Positions 8,602 through 17,275 of a stretch of 64,000 nt of DNA are shown piece by piece (position 1 is the stretch's first letter; each line of letters begins with the position of its first letter). Position numbers and translations under genes: made by a program. The notes under the pieces are model-generated. The model was not told the origin of the DNA, ran no database searches, and was given only the letters and a program-made list of their open reading frames with translations. Origin of the DNA: Clostridium gelidum (lineage in GTDB: Bacteria; Bacillota; Clostridia; Clostridiales; Clostridiaceae); the NCBI RefSeq assembly GCF_019977655.1, contig NZ_AP024849.1, positions 3,753,001 through 3,817,000 of the forward strand. Direction: 5' to 3'.

Positions 8602-9738
8602 TTATTCCCAAATTTCATCTGCAATTTCTTTAAGGAAAAGAATTTTATTCCACTGCTCATCTTCTGTAAGAATATTCCCTTCTTCAGTAGATGCAAATCC
8701 ACATTGTGGACTAATGCAGATATTGTTAATATCAACATATTTAGTAGCTTCTTTAATTCTATTAATTATAGCAGTCTTATCTTCTAATTCTCCAATTTTT
8801 GAAGATATAAGTCCTAAAACAACTTGTTTTCCAGCACCTACGAAGCGAAGTGGTGAAAAATCACCTGCCCTATCTGTATCAAATTCAAGATAGAATCCAT
8901 CTACATTTTCTTTTGCAAATAGAATTTCTGCAATCGGCTCATATCCACCAGAAGCTGCAAAAGTTGAATGATAATTTCCCCTGCAGACATGAGTTGTAAC
9001 AATCATATCATCTGGATGCTTTGAAATTGCCATATTATTAACTTTTACATAAAGTTCTGCAAGTTCTTTTAAATCAACTCCAGCATCTTGACGGGCTTCC
9101 CAGTATTTTTTATCACAGAACATTCCCCATGTACAATCATCAAGTTGTAAACTTCTGCAACCAGCATCATATAAATCTTTTATTACTGTTTCATAAGCTT
9201 TTGCAATGTCATTTATTAACTCATTAATGTTATTATAAAATTTATTAGTATCTTCTTTATTTTCTGCACGTTGTAATTCTGCTAAAAATTGAGCTGGTGC
9301 AGGAATTGTTTGTCTTGCTACAATTCTCTCCTGTGCAAATTGGTTAATAAATTTAAAATGCTCAACAAAAGGATGATTTTCACCAGTGATTTTACCTGAC
9401 AATCTTGCAGTTTCTGCTCTTGTCTCTAAGCCATTAAACTTATATCCATTATCTATTTCTACTTTTTCAACACCATTTAATCCCCACATAAAATCAAGGT
9501 GCCACCAAGAACGACGGAACTCTCCATCTGTTATTACTTTTAATCCAACTCTTTTTTGCTTTTCAATTAGTTTTGTAATTTCAATATCTTCAACTTTTTT
9601 CAATTCTTCTTTAGAAATTATTCCTTTTGCAAATTTTGCTCTTTCTTCTTTTAATGCTGTTGGACGAAGAAAACTTCCAACAATATCATATCTAAATGGT
9701 GTTACTTCTCTTTTCCTTGCATTTTCAAATTCTATCAT
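8602..9738 (-). CDS. yxjH: MetE C-terminal-like (YxjG/YxjH-type) methionine synthase family protein
   Basis: A 378-residue protein equivalent to the catalytic C-terminal half of cobalamin-independent methionine synthase. This family makes methionine by methylating homocysteine. The zinc ligands are visible as His-x-Cys in VTTHVCRGNY (about residue 250) and Cys in ISPQCGFAS (about 350). The start codon at 9738 is preferred over one 42 bp upstream because AAGGAGAGA lies 6 bp before it. The MetE N-terminal domain is absent, as in YxjG/YxjH; the true methyl donor in this subfamily is not settled. It follows a LysR gene, with MET-box-like and other dyads between them. Confidence 0.82.
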   Translation of the reverse strand: MIEFENARKREVTPFRYDIVGSFLRPTALKEERAKFAKGIISKEELKKVEDIEITKLIEKQKRVGLKVITDGEFRRSWWHLDFMWGLNGVEKVEIDNGYKFNGLETRAETARLSGKITGENHPFVEHFKFINQFAQERIVARQTIPAPAQFLAELQRAENKEDTNKFYNNINELINDIAKAYETVIKDLYDAGCRSLQLDDCTWGMFCDKKYWEARQDAGVDLKELAELYVKVNNMAISKHPDDMIVTTHVCRGNYHSTFAASGGYEPIAEILFAKENVDGFYLEFDTDRAGDFSPLRFVGAGKQVVLGLISSKIGELEDKTAIINRIKEATKYVDINNICISPQCGFASTEEGNILTEDEQWNKILFLKEIADEIWE

Positions 9739-9819
9739 GCTTGTCTCTCCTTTTATTCTCAACTTTTTGAAAAATAACAATTAAAACTTGTTATTTTTTA
9801 ATTTAGTAAGACAAGTATA

Positions 9820-9837
9820 ATACATTTTTCTATGTAT
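9820..9837. promoter_or_regulatory. Dyad ATACAT-N6-ATGTAT in the yxjH promoter
   Basis: A perfect 6+6 palindrome covering the likely -35/-10 spacer region of the yxjH promoter (AGTATA complement at 9814-9819 as -10). It is a candidate second contact site for the LysR regulator. Confidence 0.4.
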
Positions 9838-9865
9838 AAAATAATTCATAAATTATATGGCTAAA

Positions 9866-9882
9866 CATAGTTTTAAACTATG
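9866..9882. promoter_or_regulatory. MET-box-like operator for the LysR regulator
   Basis: CATAGTTTTAAACTATG is a perfect 17-bp palindrome. It matches the MET-box of streptococcal MtaR/CmbR-type LysR regulators (TATAGTTTSAAACTATA) at all inner positions. It overlaps the stop codon of the LysR gene and sits about 65 bp before the inferred yxjH transcription start, the usual LysR recognition position. Confidence 0.6.
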
Positions 9883-10795
9883 CCTGATTCAATTCTCCTA
9901 TTAATGTTTCTTTTAATAATTCAACGTAATCTAAAGCTATTTTACTTAAAGATATATTTTCATGAATAATATATCCAACAGTAATTTTTTCTTTCAATTG
10001 TAAAGGAACAGAAATTATGTTATTTCCATTTAAATCGTGACTTATAACTCCAGTTGAAATTGTATAACCATTTAATCCTATAAGTAAATTAAATAATGTT
10101 GCTCTATCACTTACCGTAATACTTTTTTTATGTGTAATAGTGCTTTGAATTTCTTCTGAAAAATAAAAAGAATTATATTCACCTTGTTCAAAAGAAAGAT
10201 ATGGATACGGCTCTAATTCTTTTAATGTAACATATTTTTTATTTGCAAGTGGATTTTCAGAACTAATAAAAATATGAGGATTTGCCTTGAATAATTCTGT
10301 AAAAACCAAATTATTTTCTCTTAAAAATTTATTAAGAACTTTAGAATTAAATTCATTTAAATAAATAATTCCTATTTCACTCCGAAGATTTTTCACATCT
10401 TCTATAATTTCATAGGTTTTTGTTTCACGCAAAGTAAATTCATATTCATCCAAATTATATTCTTTTATAAGATTTACAAAAGCACTAACTGCAAAAGCAT
10501 AATGCTGAGTAGATACAGAAAAATTTTGTTTTACTGATTTTTTATTAGAATAGCGACTTTCAAGTAATTCAGCTTGTTCAATTACTTGCTTTGCATAACC
10601 TAAAAATTCAGCACCGTGAGTAGAAACTTTAATGCCTTTATTAGTTCTATTAAAAATAGTAATTCCAATTTCATTTTCAAGTTCCATAATTGCAGTAGAA
10701 AGACTTGGCTGACTAATAAAAAGATGTCCCGCTGCTTTTGTGATAGATCCACATCTAGCAATTTCAACTGCATATTTTAATTGTTGCAGAGTCAT
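9878..10795 (-). CDS. LysR-family transcriptional regulator, probable methionine/cysteine regulator
   Basis: A 305-residue LysR protein. The N-terminal winged helix MTLQQLKYAVEIARCGSITK with FISQPSLSTAIMELE binds DNA, and a periplasmic-binding-protein-like effector domain spans about residues 90-300. The order LysR then MetE-like gene on the same strand, with a MET-box-like palindrome between, points to an MtaR/CmbR-like activator of methionine synthesis. That assignment is by context. The stop codon lies inside the operator. Confidence 0.8.
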   Translation of the reverse strand: MTLQQLKYAVEIARCGSITKAAGHLFISQPSLSTAIMELENEIGITIFNRTNKGIKVSTHGAEFLGYAKQVIEQAELLESRYSNKKSVKQNFSVSTQHYAFAVSAFVNLIKEYNLDEYEFTLRETKTYEIIEDVKNLRSEIGIIYLNEFNSKVLNKFLRENNLVFTELFKANPHIFISSENPLANKKYVTLKELEPYPYLSFEQGEYNSFYFSEEIQSTITHKKSITVSDRATLFNLLIGLNGYTISTGVISHDLNGNNIISVPLQLKEKITVGYIIHENISLSKIALDYVELLKETLIGELNQA

Positions 10796-10815
10796 AATTT
10801 CACATCCAATCTAAC

Positions 10816-11097
10816 CTATATATTAAGTTTAAATTCTGGTTTTCCTTTTTCATTTAAAACTACATTACCACTAACTTCAAATACTTTTTTAACATTCTCC
10901 TCAGTTAATACTTTGCTTGAACTTCCATTTACAACATTTTGCCCGTTTTTTAATAAATATAATTCATCACAATAGTGTGTTGCAAGCTGAAGATCATGAA
11001 TAACTATAATTATTGTCTTTCCACTTTTCTTTAGATACTCTAATAAAGACAACTGATGCTTAATATCTAAATAGTTAGTCGGTTCATCTATGTAATA
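10816..11097 (-). pseudogene. 5'-truncated ABC transporter ATPase (iron/cobalamin type)
   Basis: The frame after TGA (11098-11100) reads YYIDEPTNYLDIKHQLSLLE, i.e. the Walker B and D-loop of a FecE/BtuD-like ATPase. It continues through the H-loop IIIVIHDLQLATHYCDELYL to a normal C-terminus. About 94 residues remain; the Walker A, Q-loop and signature motif are missing. The break is 5 bp beyond the truncated Walker B and abuts the 3' end of nrdB, so it probably marks a deletion junction. Not functional as an ATPase. Confidence 0.75.
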
Positions 11098-11118
11098 TCA
11101 TTTCTTTCAGCTCTAACT

Positions 11119-12147
11119 TTAATCAAGATCATCAAAATCAAAGGCTGCAGCTTTTGTATAATTAGTCACTTTTGCTTCAAAGAAATCAGTTTTAGTATTA
11201 TTTAACTTAGAGAAATTATCAATCCATTCCATTGGATGATCTGTAACTTCAGGATATAGCGGCTCTAATCCAATTGCTATAAGCCTATTATTTGAAATAT
11301 GCTTAATATATTTTTCTATCAGTTCATCATTTAGCCCTAAAACTTCATTGTTAGTAACATACTGTCCCCACTCTATTTCATGTTCTACACCTGTTTTCAT
11401 CATATCTCGAAGCTCTTCTTCTAAGACGTTTGTAAAAATGTCTGTGTTCTCTTTCTTAAGTTCTTTTATGATATTTTGAAAAAGCACTAGATGAGTAATT
11501 TCATCCCTATTTATATATTTGAAAATTGTACTAGTTGCAGTCATTTTACCTTGTCTTGCTAAAGTGTAGAAAAAGCTAAAACCTGAATAAAAATATATTC
11601 CTTCCAATATATAATTTGCCATTATAACTCTTAAAAAGTTATGTAATTCAGGTTTTTGATTAAATTCTTCATATATTCCCGCTATAAATTTATTCCTTTT
11701 AAGAAGCTTTTCATCCGTTCTCCATTCATCATATATTTTGTCTCTAGTAATTGGATTTGTTACTGTATCAAGTATATATGAATAACTTTGTGCATGGATT
11801 TCTTCTTGAAAAGTTTGAATATTTATAAGCGACGATACTTCTGCAGCAGTTATGTATCTAGATATATTAGGTAAATTTTCACTCTGCACAGAATCAAGAA
11901 AATTTAAAAATGAAATAATCTTATCAAAAGCATTTCTCTCTCCATCCGTTAAATTAGGAAACTGTTTTATATCTTCATTAAGGGATATTTCTTCTGGTAT
12001 CCAGAAATTATTTAGCATAGTTCTATAAAAGTCACTTGCCCAGACGTATTTTATTCTATTCCATTCTCTTAAATTTGTAGTATTCCCATTTATCATTGAT
12101 TCTGTTCCACGCTTACCATTTTCGTTAAAAATCATTTTTTTGATCAT
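11119..12147 (-). CDS. nrdB: Ribonucleoside-diphosphate reductase, beta (radical) subunit
   Basis: A 342-residue R2 protein that stores the tyrosyl radical and dimetal centre for aerobic-type class I ribonucleotide reduction. Metal ligands can be placed: Asp in NAFDKIISF, Glu and His in FQEEIHAQSY, Glu in YILEGIYFY, and Glu/His in RDEITHLV. The radical Tyr is kept at the end of EIHAQSY, as in E. coli Tyr122. The start at 12147 has AAGGGGAG 9 bp upstream. It lies 143 bp downstream of nrdA, with two hairpins between. It is the partner of NrdA. Confidence 0.93.
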   Translation of the reverse strand: MIKKMIFNENGKRGTESMINGNTTNLREWNRIKYVWASDFYRTMLNNFWIPEEISLNEDIKQFPNLTDGERNAFDKIISFLNFLDSVQSENLPNISRYITAAEVSSLINIQTFQEEIHAQSYSYILDTVTNPITRDKIYDEWRTDEKLLKRNKFIAGIYEEFNQKPELHNFLRVIMANYILEGIYFYSGFSFFYTLARQGKMTATSTIFKYINRDEITHLVLFQNIIKELKKENTDIFTNVLEEELRDMMKTGVEHEIEWGQYVTNNEVLGLNDELIEKYIKHISNNRLIAIGLEPLYPEVTDHPMEWIDNFSKLNNTKTDFFEAKVTNYTKAAAFDFDDLD

Positions 12148-12187
12148 TGGCTTAAACTCCCCTTCTTATACATAACTCTTCTTATGA

Positions 12188-12212
12188 TTGAAATCCCCAA
12201 AAGGGATTTCAA
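12188..12212. repeat. Perfect 10-bp hairpin between nrdA and nrdB
   Basis: TTGAAATCCC and GGGATTTCAA form a perfect stem around CAAAA, 41 bp before the nrdB start. It may stabilise the downstream nrdB message after processing. Confidence 0.5.
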
Positions 12213-12226
12213 CAAAAAATATAATT

Positions 12227-12251
12227 TAGAAAAGCCCTTAGGCTTTTCCTC
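12227..12251 (-). terminator. Terminator-like hairpin between nrdA and nrdB
   Basis: AGAAAAGCC (12228-12236) pairs with GGCTTTTCCT (12241-12250). On the minus strand it is followed by AAATTATATTTTTT. It may be a partial terminator lowering nrdB relative to nrdA. Confidence 0.45.
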
Positions 12252-12255
12252 CTAA

Positions 12256-12283
12256 ATTGTTAACTGTAAATTGTTAACTGTAA
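12256..12283. repeat. Tandem 14-bp duplication after nrdA
   Basis: ATTGTTAACTGTAA occurs twice head to tail, directly after the nrdA stop codon. Each unit contains the palindrome GTTAAC. Confidence 0.7.
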
Positions 12284-12290
12284 ACTGCCT

Positions 12291-14582
12291 CTAGCTTGAA
12301 CAGCTTGTACATTCATCCATTTCTAAAGATATATTTCTTACATAATAGATAGTTTTAACACCCTGCTTCCAAGCTTCCACATACATATTTAAAATATCCT
12401 TAGCTTTTACTTCTGGAGTTATATATAAGTTAAATGATTGAGCTTGATCTATATGTCTTTGTCTAACAGCACAGGCTTTAATACTCCACTGTTGATCAAT
12501 AGTATGTGCTTCTTTATAATACCAAAAATTTTCATCATTTAAATCTGGTGCTGTTTTTGGTGTAAAACTTCCCTTCTTTTCTTCAACAAAAAACTTTTTA
12601 AACACAGGGTCTATTCCTGCAGTGGTATTTGCTATATTTGAAGTACTTCCTGTAGGTGCTATAGCAGTTATATATCCATTTCTCATGCCATATTTTTTAA
12701 TATCCTCCTGAAGCTTTTTCCATCTATCAGAATTGTAACCTCTTCTTTCAAAATACTTTCCTGTCTCCCATTCTGAGCCCTTAAATGCAGGATAACTTCC
12801 TTTTTCCTTTGCAATTTCCATTGAAGCCTTTATTGCATTATAAGCAACTTCTTCAAAAAGCTCATCTGCTACTTTTAGATGTTCATCACTTTCCCATTTT
12901 ATTTTATTACTAGCAAGAAAGTGATGATATCCACTTGTTCCTAGTCCAATTGCTCTATACTTGTCACTTGTGATTCTAGCCTCTTGTACCGGAAGTTTAT
13001 TTAATGTTATAACATTATCTAACATTCTTATTTGAAGAGGAATACATTCCTTTAATTCATCTATTTTCACTTTACCTAAGTTTACTGAATTAAGATTACA
13101 AGTTACCATATCACCAGGCTTAACCCTTTGAATAACTTCTACAAACCCATTTTTATTGATTATTTCTTCTTCAATGAGCTCACTTTCACTCATATTTTGG
13201 GCTATCTCATGGCACAGATTTGATGCGTATATCATCCCTGCATGCTTATTAGGATTTGCTCTATTTACAGTATCTCTAAAGAAAATAAATGGAGTCCCAG
13301 TTTCTACTGCACTTTTCATTATTTTTTTCATAATATCAAGTGCTGGCACACTCTCCCTTGGAATTAGGCTATTTTGTTCACATTCTAAATATTTCTTAGT
13401 AAATTCTTCATTATCTACATCATCAAAACAATCTTCTATATAATATCCCATTAGCTTTTTAATTGTATAAGGGTCAAAAAGAGACCAGTTTTCTCTTTTT
13501 TCTAATCTTTCCATAAATAAATCTGGAATACTTACCGCAGGAAAAATATCATGAGCTTTTCTTCTATCATCGCCATTATTAGTTCTAATATCAAGAAACT
13601 CAAAAATGTCTTTGTGCCATATATCAAGCGTTACAGTTGCTCCACCTTTTCTTTTACCTAATTGATCTACTGCAACTGCTGTATCATTATATAGTCTTAC
13701 CCATGGAATAACACCACCAGATGCATTTTTATGCCCTCTTATTTCACTATTTAAAGCTCTTATTTTACCAGCGTAAATACCTAATGCTCCACCATGTTTT
13801 GAAACTTGTGCAAACTTATGATTCACATCATAAATTGACCATAAATTATCACCAACAACAGATATAAAGCAGCTACTTAACTGATATAAAGGTGTACCTG
13901 CATTACCTAAAGTAGGCGTAGCTACTGTAACTTTTAGTTTACTTAAGATATCATAAAACTTTTTTGCATAAAAAACTTTTTTATCTCCCTCAGGTATTGC
14001 TAAATGCATAGCTATAGTCATAAAACGTTCTTGAGGAAGTTCAAATATCTCTCCGCTAAACCCTTTAATTAAGTATCTATCATTTAATAACTTTAATCCT
14101 TCATAATTAAATAATTCATCTCTTTCAGGAACAATATATTTTCCTAATTCTTTTATTTCATTATCAGAATAATTTTCTATAAGATATGTGCCATACAGGT
14201 TCATCCCTATCATTTTTTTAACAAGTTCATAATAATCCCCATACCCAAAGTTACTATAGTCTCTGTTAATTTGCGCTTCTTTATATAAATCATAGGATAA
14301 AAGCCTTGCCGCCACATACTGCCAGTTACTATTAGTTTTATTTATGGTATTTCCATTGCCAACATTACTACTTTGAATAACCTTTTCAATAGCAGTTTGA
14401 ATAAGAGTTCTTTGAATTTCCTTTGTAGTCATTCCATCTCTAAATTGTATTCTTGAATCTAATTCTAATTCAATAGGATCACAGCCTTCTATACCTTCAC
14501 AGGCCAGCTTAACCATCTTTTTAGTTTTTTCCACCTTAAGAGGCTCGTACTTTCCATTTCGCTTTCTTATTTTAATATCCAT
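12291..14582 (-). CDS. nrdA: Ribonucleoside-diphosphate reductase, alpha (catalytic) subunit
   Basis: A 763-residue R1 protein. An N-terminal ATP-cone (MDIKIRKRNGKYEPLKVEK, about residues 1-90) gives overall activity control. Catalytic cysteines are seen in YQLSSCFISVV, the thiyl-radical Cys region NLCHEIAQN, and MVTCNLNSVN. The C-terminal redox pair is in DECTSCSS. Substrate-site motifs APTGSTSNIA and GTSGYHHFL are present. It reduces NDPs to dNDPs with NrdB. Tandem NrdR-like boxes lie upstream with a ~190-nt leader. The ribosome binding site (GTAAGG) is weak. Confidence 0.93.
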   Translation of the reverse strand: MDIKIRKRNGKYEPLKVEKTKKMVKLACEGIEGCDPIELELDSRIQFRDGMTTKEIQRTLIQTAIEKVIQSSNVGNGNTINKTNSNWQYVAARLLSYDLYKEAQINRDYSNFGYGDYYELVKKMIGMNLYGTYLIENYSDNEIKELGKYIVPERDELFNYEGLKLLNDRYLIKGFSGEIFELPQERFMTIAMHLAIPEGDKKVFYAKKFYDILSKLKVTVATPTLGNAGTPLYQLSSCFISVVGDNLWSIYDVNHKFAQVSKHGGALGIYAGKIRALNSEIRGHKNASGGVIPWVRLYNDTAVAVDQLGKRKGGATVTLDIWHKDIFEFLDIRTNNGDDRRKAHDIFPAVSIPDLFMERLEKRENWSLFDPYTIKKLMGYYIEDCFDDVDNEEFTKKYLECEQNSLIPRESVPALDIMKKIMKSAVETGTPFIFFRDTVNRANPNKHAGMIYASNLCHEIAQNMSESELIEEEIINKNGFVEVIQRVKPGDMVTCNLNSVNLGKVKIDELKECIPLQIRMLDNVITLNKLPVQEARITSDKYRAIGLGTSGYHHFLASNKIKWESDEHLKVADELFEEVAYNAIKASMEIAKEKGSYPAFKGSEWETGKYFERRGYNSDRWKKLQEDIKKYGMRNGYITAIAPTGSTSNIANTTAGIDPVFKKFFVEEKKGSFTPKTAPDLNDENFWYYKEAHTIDQQWSIKACAVRQRHIDQAQSFNLYITPEVKAKDILNMYVEAWKQGVKTIYYVRNISLEMDECTSCSS

Positions 14583-14774
14583 TTTTAAACCTTACTTTCT
14601 CTAAAATTTGAATTTTTAGATATCTTATAATAAATAGTAAATTAGAGACCCTGTAAAAAACATTAGTTCATGATTTTTATACTCTACTAATAATATTTAT
14701 TATGTAGTATCCATTAGACTATTATATAAGGAACTATATTATAAATCAATCACATTAAAACATAATTCATGTAC

Positions 14775-14825
14775 ATTATAACTATATATTGTTTAAATAT
14801 CATAATTTATCACTATATATTGTAT
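14775..14825 (-). promoter_or_regulatory. Tandem NrdR-like boxes and promoter of nrdAB
   Basis: The 12-mer ACTATATATTGT occurs at 14781-14792 and again at 14812-14823, exactly 31 bp apart, three helical turns. Extended to 16 bp they match the NrdR consensus ACACWATATATWGTGT at about 13 and 14 positions. A minus-strand -10 TATAAT lies at 14775-14780 against the first box. NrdR binding here would repress nrdAB when dATP is high. Confidence 0.75.
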
Positions 14826-14922
14826 GTGCATAATATATTTTAGTTTTAACTTAAAATCCATGAAAGTTTAGTAATCTTATATCTTGTTTTTAAAATTATA
14901 TACCGTTACTGGGTATTTATAA

Positions 14923-14959
14923 AAAAAGCCCGTCCAGTATAGTACTGGACAAGGCTTTT
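14923..14959 (-). terminator. Intrinsic terminator of the cbiMN operon
   Basis: AAAAAAGCC and TCCAGTA pair with TACTGGA and GGCTTTT in an interrupted 16-bp stem. The structure lies about 65 bp past the cbiN stop codon. Confidence 0.75.
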
Positions 14960-15022
14960 GCTAGGCGCTGCTGCTTTTTGCATCACCGTTTTTTCTTTAT
15001 ATTTCAATCATACGAAAAAATA

Positions 15023-15349
15023 TTATTTTATTTTGTTCTTCTGATTTTCTATTTTATTTCTCTCTACAAATCTTCCCATGAAGAAAGCAATAACACCAAC
15101 TCCAATACCTGTTTGTACACAGAAAAGTAAGCTCTCTATCTCGCCAGGTAATTCTCCACCAATCCAAGTTTCCATAACAGGTGTAAACCAAGGTTTATAC
15201 TCAGTACCTGTAATTTGGGTAACAACTTTGCTTCCAGCATCATCAGAACCACCGAACTGGGCACCCTTTAATGCGAATAATGGAATAATGCCAATCAATG
15301 CAGCAATAATTAATAAACTTACGACTGTTTTTTTCGTCTTTGTCATCAA
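15023..15349 (-). CDS. cbiN: Energy-coupling factor cobalt transporter, small subunit CbiN
   Basis: A 108-residue protein with two membrane helices (about residues 8-28 and 75-97) and an extracellular loop between (GGSDDAGSKVVTQITGTEYKP), the CbiN layout. It helps CbiM load cobalt. The gene overlaps the end of cbiM by 4 bp and shares the cobalamin riboswitch upstream of cbiM. Confidence 0.9.
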   Translation of the reverse strand: MMTKTKKTVVSLLIIAALIGIIPLFALKGAQFGGSDDAGSKVVTQITGTEYKPWFTPVMETWIGGELPGEIESLLFCVQTGIGVGVIAFFMGRFVERNKIENQKNKIK

Positions 15350-16098
15350 TTTTCGCCTCCATTCATAAATCCAAGATCTGTTAGTTCAGATTTTGCATAT
15401 GTTTCAAGGCCAATAATGATGACAACAGTTAGAATACCTTCGATAATTGCTAGTGGAATTTGTGTCGGTGCAAATACTGCAAGGAACTTTACTGCAGATG
15501 CAAGGGCACCACCATTCTCAGACGGATATGCAAGTGCAAGCTGACCACTAGTTATACAATAAGTGAATAGATCACCTATTGATGCTGCCAAGAAAATACC
15601 TACATGTTTATTAACTTTTAGCATCTTACATAATTTATAAATTCCATAAGAAACGAAGGGACCTGCAATAGCCATAGAAAACGTATTAGCACCAAGAGTT
15701 GTAATTCCCCCATGAGCAAGCAATATTGCTTGAAAAATCAGTACAATAATGCCTAGGATGCTGACAGCGCTTGGTCCAAATAATATTGCACCAAGTCCAG
15801 TACCAGTCATATGTGAGCAACTTCCTGTTACTGACGGAATCTTTAAAGATGAAAGTACGAAAACAAATGCGCCTGCCATGGCAAGAATAGTGATAGCTCT
15901 ATGGTGCTTGGACAACGTTCTCTTAATTGATAAGTAACCTACTACTACGAATGGAATGCATATAACACCCCACATAATGCAGAATTTTGGTGGAAGATAA
16001 CCTTCCATAATGTGCATTGCGTTTGCCGCCGGAGCTACTCCGAAAACTAAAGCAAAGGCTGCGCAAAGTGCGACAATTCTCTTTTCTTTTTGATTCAT
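15346..16098 (-). CDS. cbiM: Energy-coupling factor cobalt transporter, substrate-binding CbiM
   Basis: A 250-residue membrane S-component for Co2+. A signal peptide (KRIVALCAAFALVFGVAPAA) is followed by the mature N-terminus MHIMEGYLPPKFC, in which Met1 and His2 form part of the metal site in this family. A further metal-loop motif is SVTGSCSHMTGTGLG. The start at 16098 is chosen because AGGAGG lies 8 bp upstream; an upstream in-frame ATG at 16137 lacks one. Expression is under the cobalamin riboswitch at 16225-16390. Confidence 0.93.
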   Translation of the reverse strand: MNQKEKRIVALCAAFALVFGVAPAANAMHIMEGYLPPKFCIMWGVICIPFVVVGYLSIKRTLSKHHRAITILAMAGAFVFVLSSLKIPSVTGSCSHMTGTGLGAILFGPSAVSILGIIVLIFQAILLAHGGITTLGANTFSMAIAGPFVSYGIYKLCKMLKVNKHVGIFLAASIGDLFTYCITSGQLALAYPSENGGALASAVKFLAVFAPTQIPLAIIEGILTVVIIIGLETYAKSELTDLGFMNGGEN

Positions 16099-16155
16099 TT
16101 TTTCCTCCTCTATAGTTTTTAATGTGAACGACATCAAAAACTAGACAATATAAAT

Positions 16156-16223
16156 CACCTGCATTTACAAAAATAAATCAGGTGTGCGGTCCTAGGATAG
16201 GACTTTAGCGATTATTATCGCTA
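16156..16223 (-). promoter_or_regulatory. Expression-platform hairpins after the cobalamin riboswitch
   Basis: Three consecutive stems lie between the aptamer and cbiM: TAGCG/CGCTA (16206-16223), GTCCTA/TAGGAC (16189-16203) and CACCTG/CAGGTG (16156-16184). The last is followed by moderately U-rich sequence. Whether control is by termination or by blocking initiation is not obvious by eye. Confidence 0.5.
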
Positions 16224-16224
16224 A

Positions 16225-16390
16225 CCACACTTAGTCATCGTTCGTAACTAAATATAACAACTTATCACATTGGCTGGTATCCTGACTTGGCAGCTTATGC
16301 TTGCCTTCACAGTGGCGTGACCGCATGGGATTTTCACCCATTTCCCGTTGCCTTAACAAATATTTGCTGGCACCAATAGATATTAAATTA
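16225..16390 (-). ncRNA. Cobalamin (B12) riboswitch
   Basis: On the minus strand the B12-box reads AGTCAGGATACCAGCCA. It is preceded by the conserved core GGGAAATGGGTGAAAATCCC and then GCGGTCACGCCACTGTGA. Outer strands ATTGG and CCAAT form P1. It directly precedes cbiMN and should shut expression when adenosylcobalamin is abundant. It starts immediately after the cbiO stop codon, so it lies inside the cobalt-transport cluster rather than before it. Confidence 0.93.
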
Positions 16391-16398
16391 TCAAAAGT

Positions 16399-16427
16399 AT
16401 CATAACATGTATATGCCAAACTGTCTA
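16399..16427 (-). promoter_or_regulatory. Probable promoter of the riboswitch-cbiMN unit
   Basis: On the minus strand TAGACA (16422-16427), a 17-bp spacer and TATGAT (16399-16404) lie between cbiO and the aptamer. Transcription would begin around 16392, just before the riboswitch. Confidence 0.55.
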
Positions 16428-16438
16428 GAAAATGTCTA

Positions 16439-17263
16439 TTATTCAAGCATTTTCTTGAATTCCTGTGTACTTTTCGGATAGTCTTTTGTATCTTTTAACA
16501 GATGTTTTTCTACAAGGGATTCATAGACTTCTAGTAAGGTTGGTTGTCTCAAATTTGCCTGTTTTAAAATTTCAGTGTTTTGAAAAATTTCTAGAGGCGC
16601 TCCGTCTGCGATAATTTTCCCCATGCAGAAAACAATAACTCTTTCAGCCCATCTATATGCAAAATCTACATCATGAGTAGAAATAAGCATGGTCTTTCCC
16701 TCTGCTCCAAGCTTGAGTAAAACTTCTTCTAGCATATGTGCATTTAAAGGATCTAGTGCTGCTGTCGGTTCATCAAAAATTATAATTTCCGATTTCATAG
16801 CAATGATATCAGCAATAGTTACGCGCTTTTTCTCACCACCGCTCAAATAATGAGGAGGACGATCCTTGAAATCAGATATGTTCATGTATGATAGTGCTTC
16901 ATCAACCCGTTTTAGTACTTCCTCTTTTGGAAGCTTTAAATTCATAGGTCCGAATGCAACTTCTGCCCTAACTGTAGATGCAATGATTTGATTGTCTGCA
17001 TCCTGAAATACAATTCCAATATTTTTTCTAAGCTCGTTTAAATTCTTTTTACTTATAACTGTACCACGATAACTGATTTTCCCTTGCTGCGGTGTAAGTA
17101 CACCATCCACGTTCAAGAAAAATGTGGATTTTCCAGAGCCGTTGGAACCAAGAACAGCGATTTTCTCACCTTCATAGATATCCACGTTTACGCCTTCCAA
17201 TGCAGGCTTTCCATTTCCGTATATGTAGTAAAGATCTTCGACTTTTAATATTAAATTTCCCAT
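16439..17263 (-). CDS. cbiO: Energy-coupling factor cobalt transporter, ATPase CbiO
   Basis: A 274-residue ABC ATPase. Walker A is GSNGSGKST (about residues 35-43), the Q-loop is FQDADNQI, the signature is LSGGEKKR, Walker B is IIIFDEPTAALD and the H-loop STHDVDF. Cytoplasmic, energising CbiQ/CbiM. It follows cbiQ by 12 bp and ends just before the riboswitch, so it is on the upstream transcript and not under that switch. Confidence 0.92.
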   Translation of the reverse strand: MGNLILKVEDLYYIYGNGKPALEGVNVDIYEGEKIAVLGSNGSGKSTFFLNVDGVLTPQQGKISYRGTVISKKNLNELRKNIGIVFQDADNQIIASTVRAEVAFGPMNLKLPKEEVLKRVDEALSYMNISDFKDRPPHYLSGGEKKRVTIADIIAMKSEIIIFDEPTAALDPLNAHMLEEVLLKLGAEGKTMLISTHDVDFAYRWAERVIVFCMGKIIADGAPLEIFQNTEILKQANLRQPTLLEVYESLVEKHLLKDTKDYPKSTQEFKKMLE

Positions 17264-17275
17264 AATCGTTCCTTT

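Noticed and set aside
16231..16446. A 71-codon open frame on the minus strand between cbiO and cbiM
   Set aside because: It lies exactly over the cobalamin riboswitch; the conserved RNA core explains the sequence and there is no ribosome binding site.
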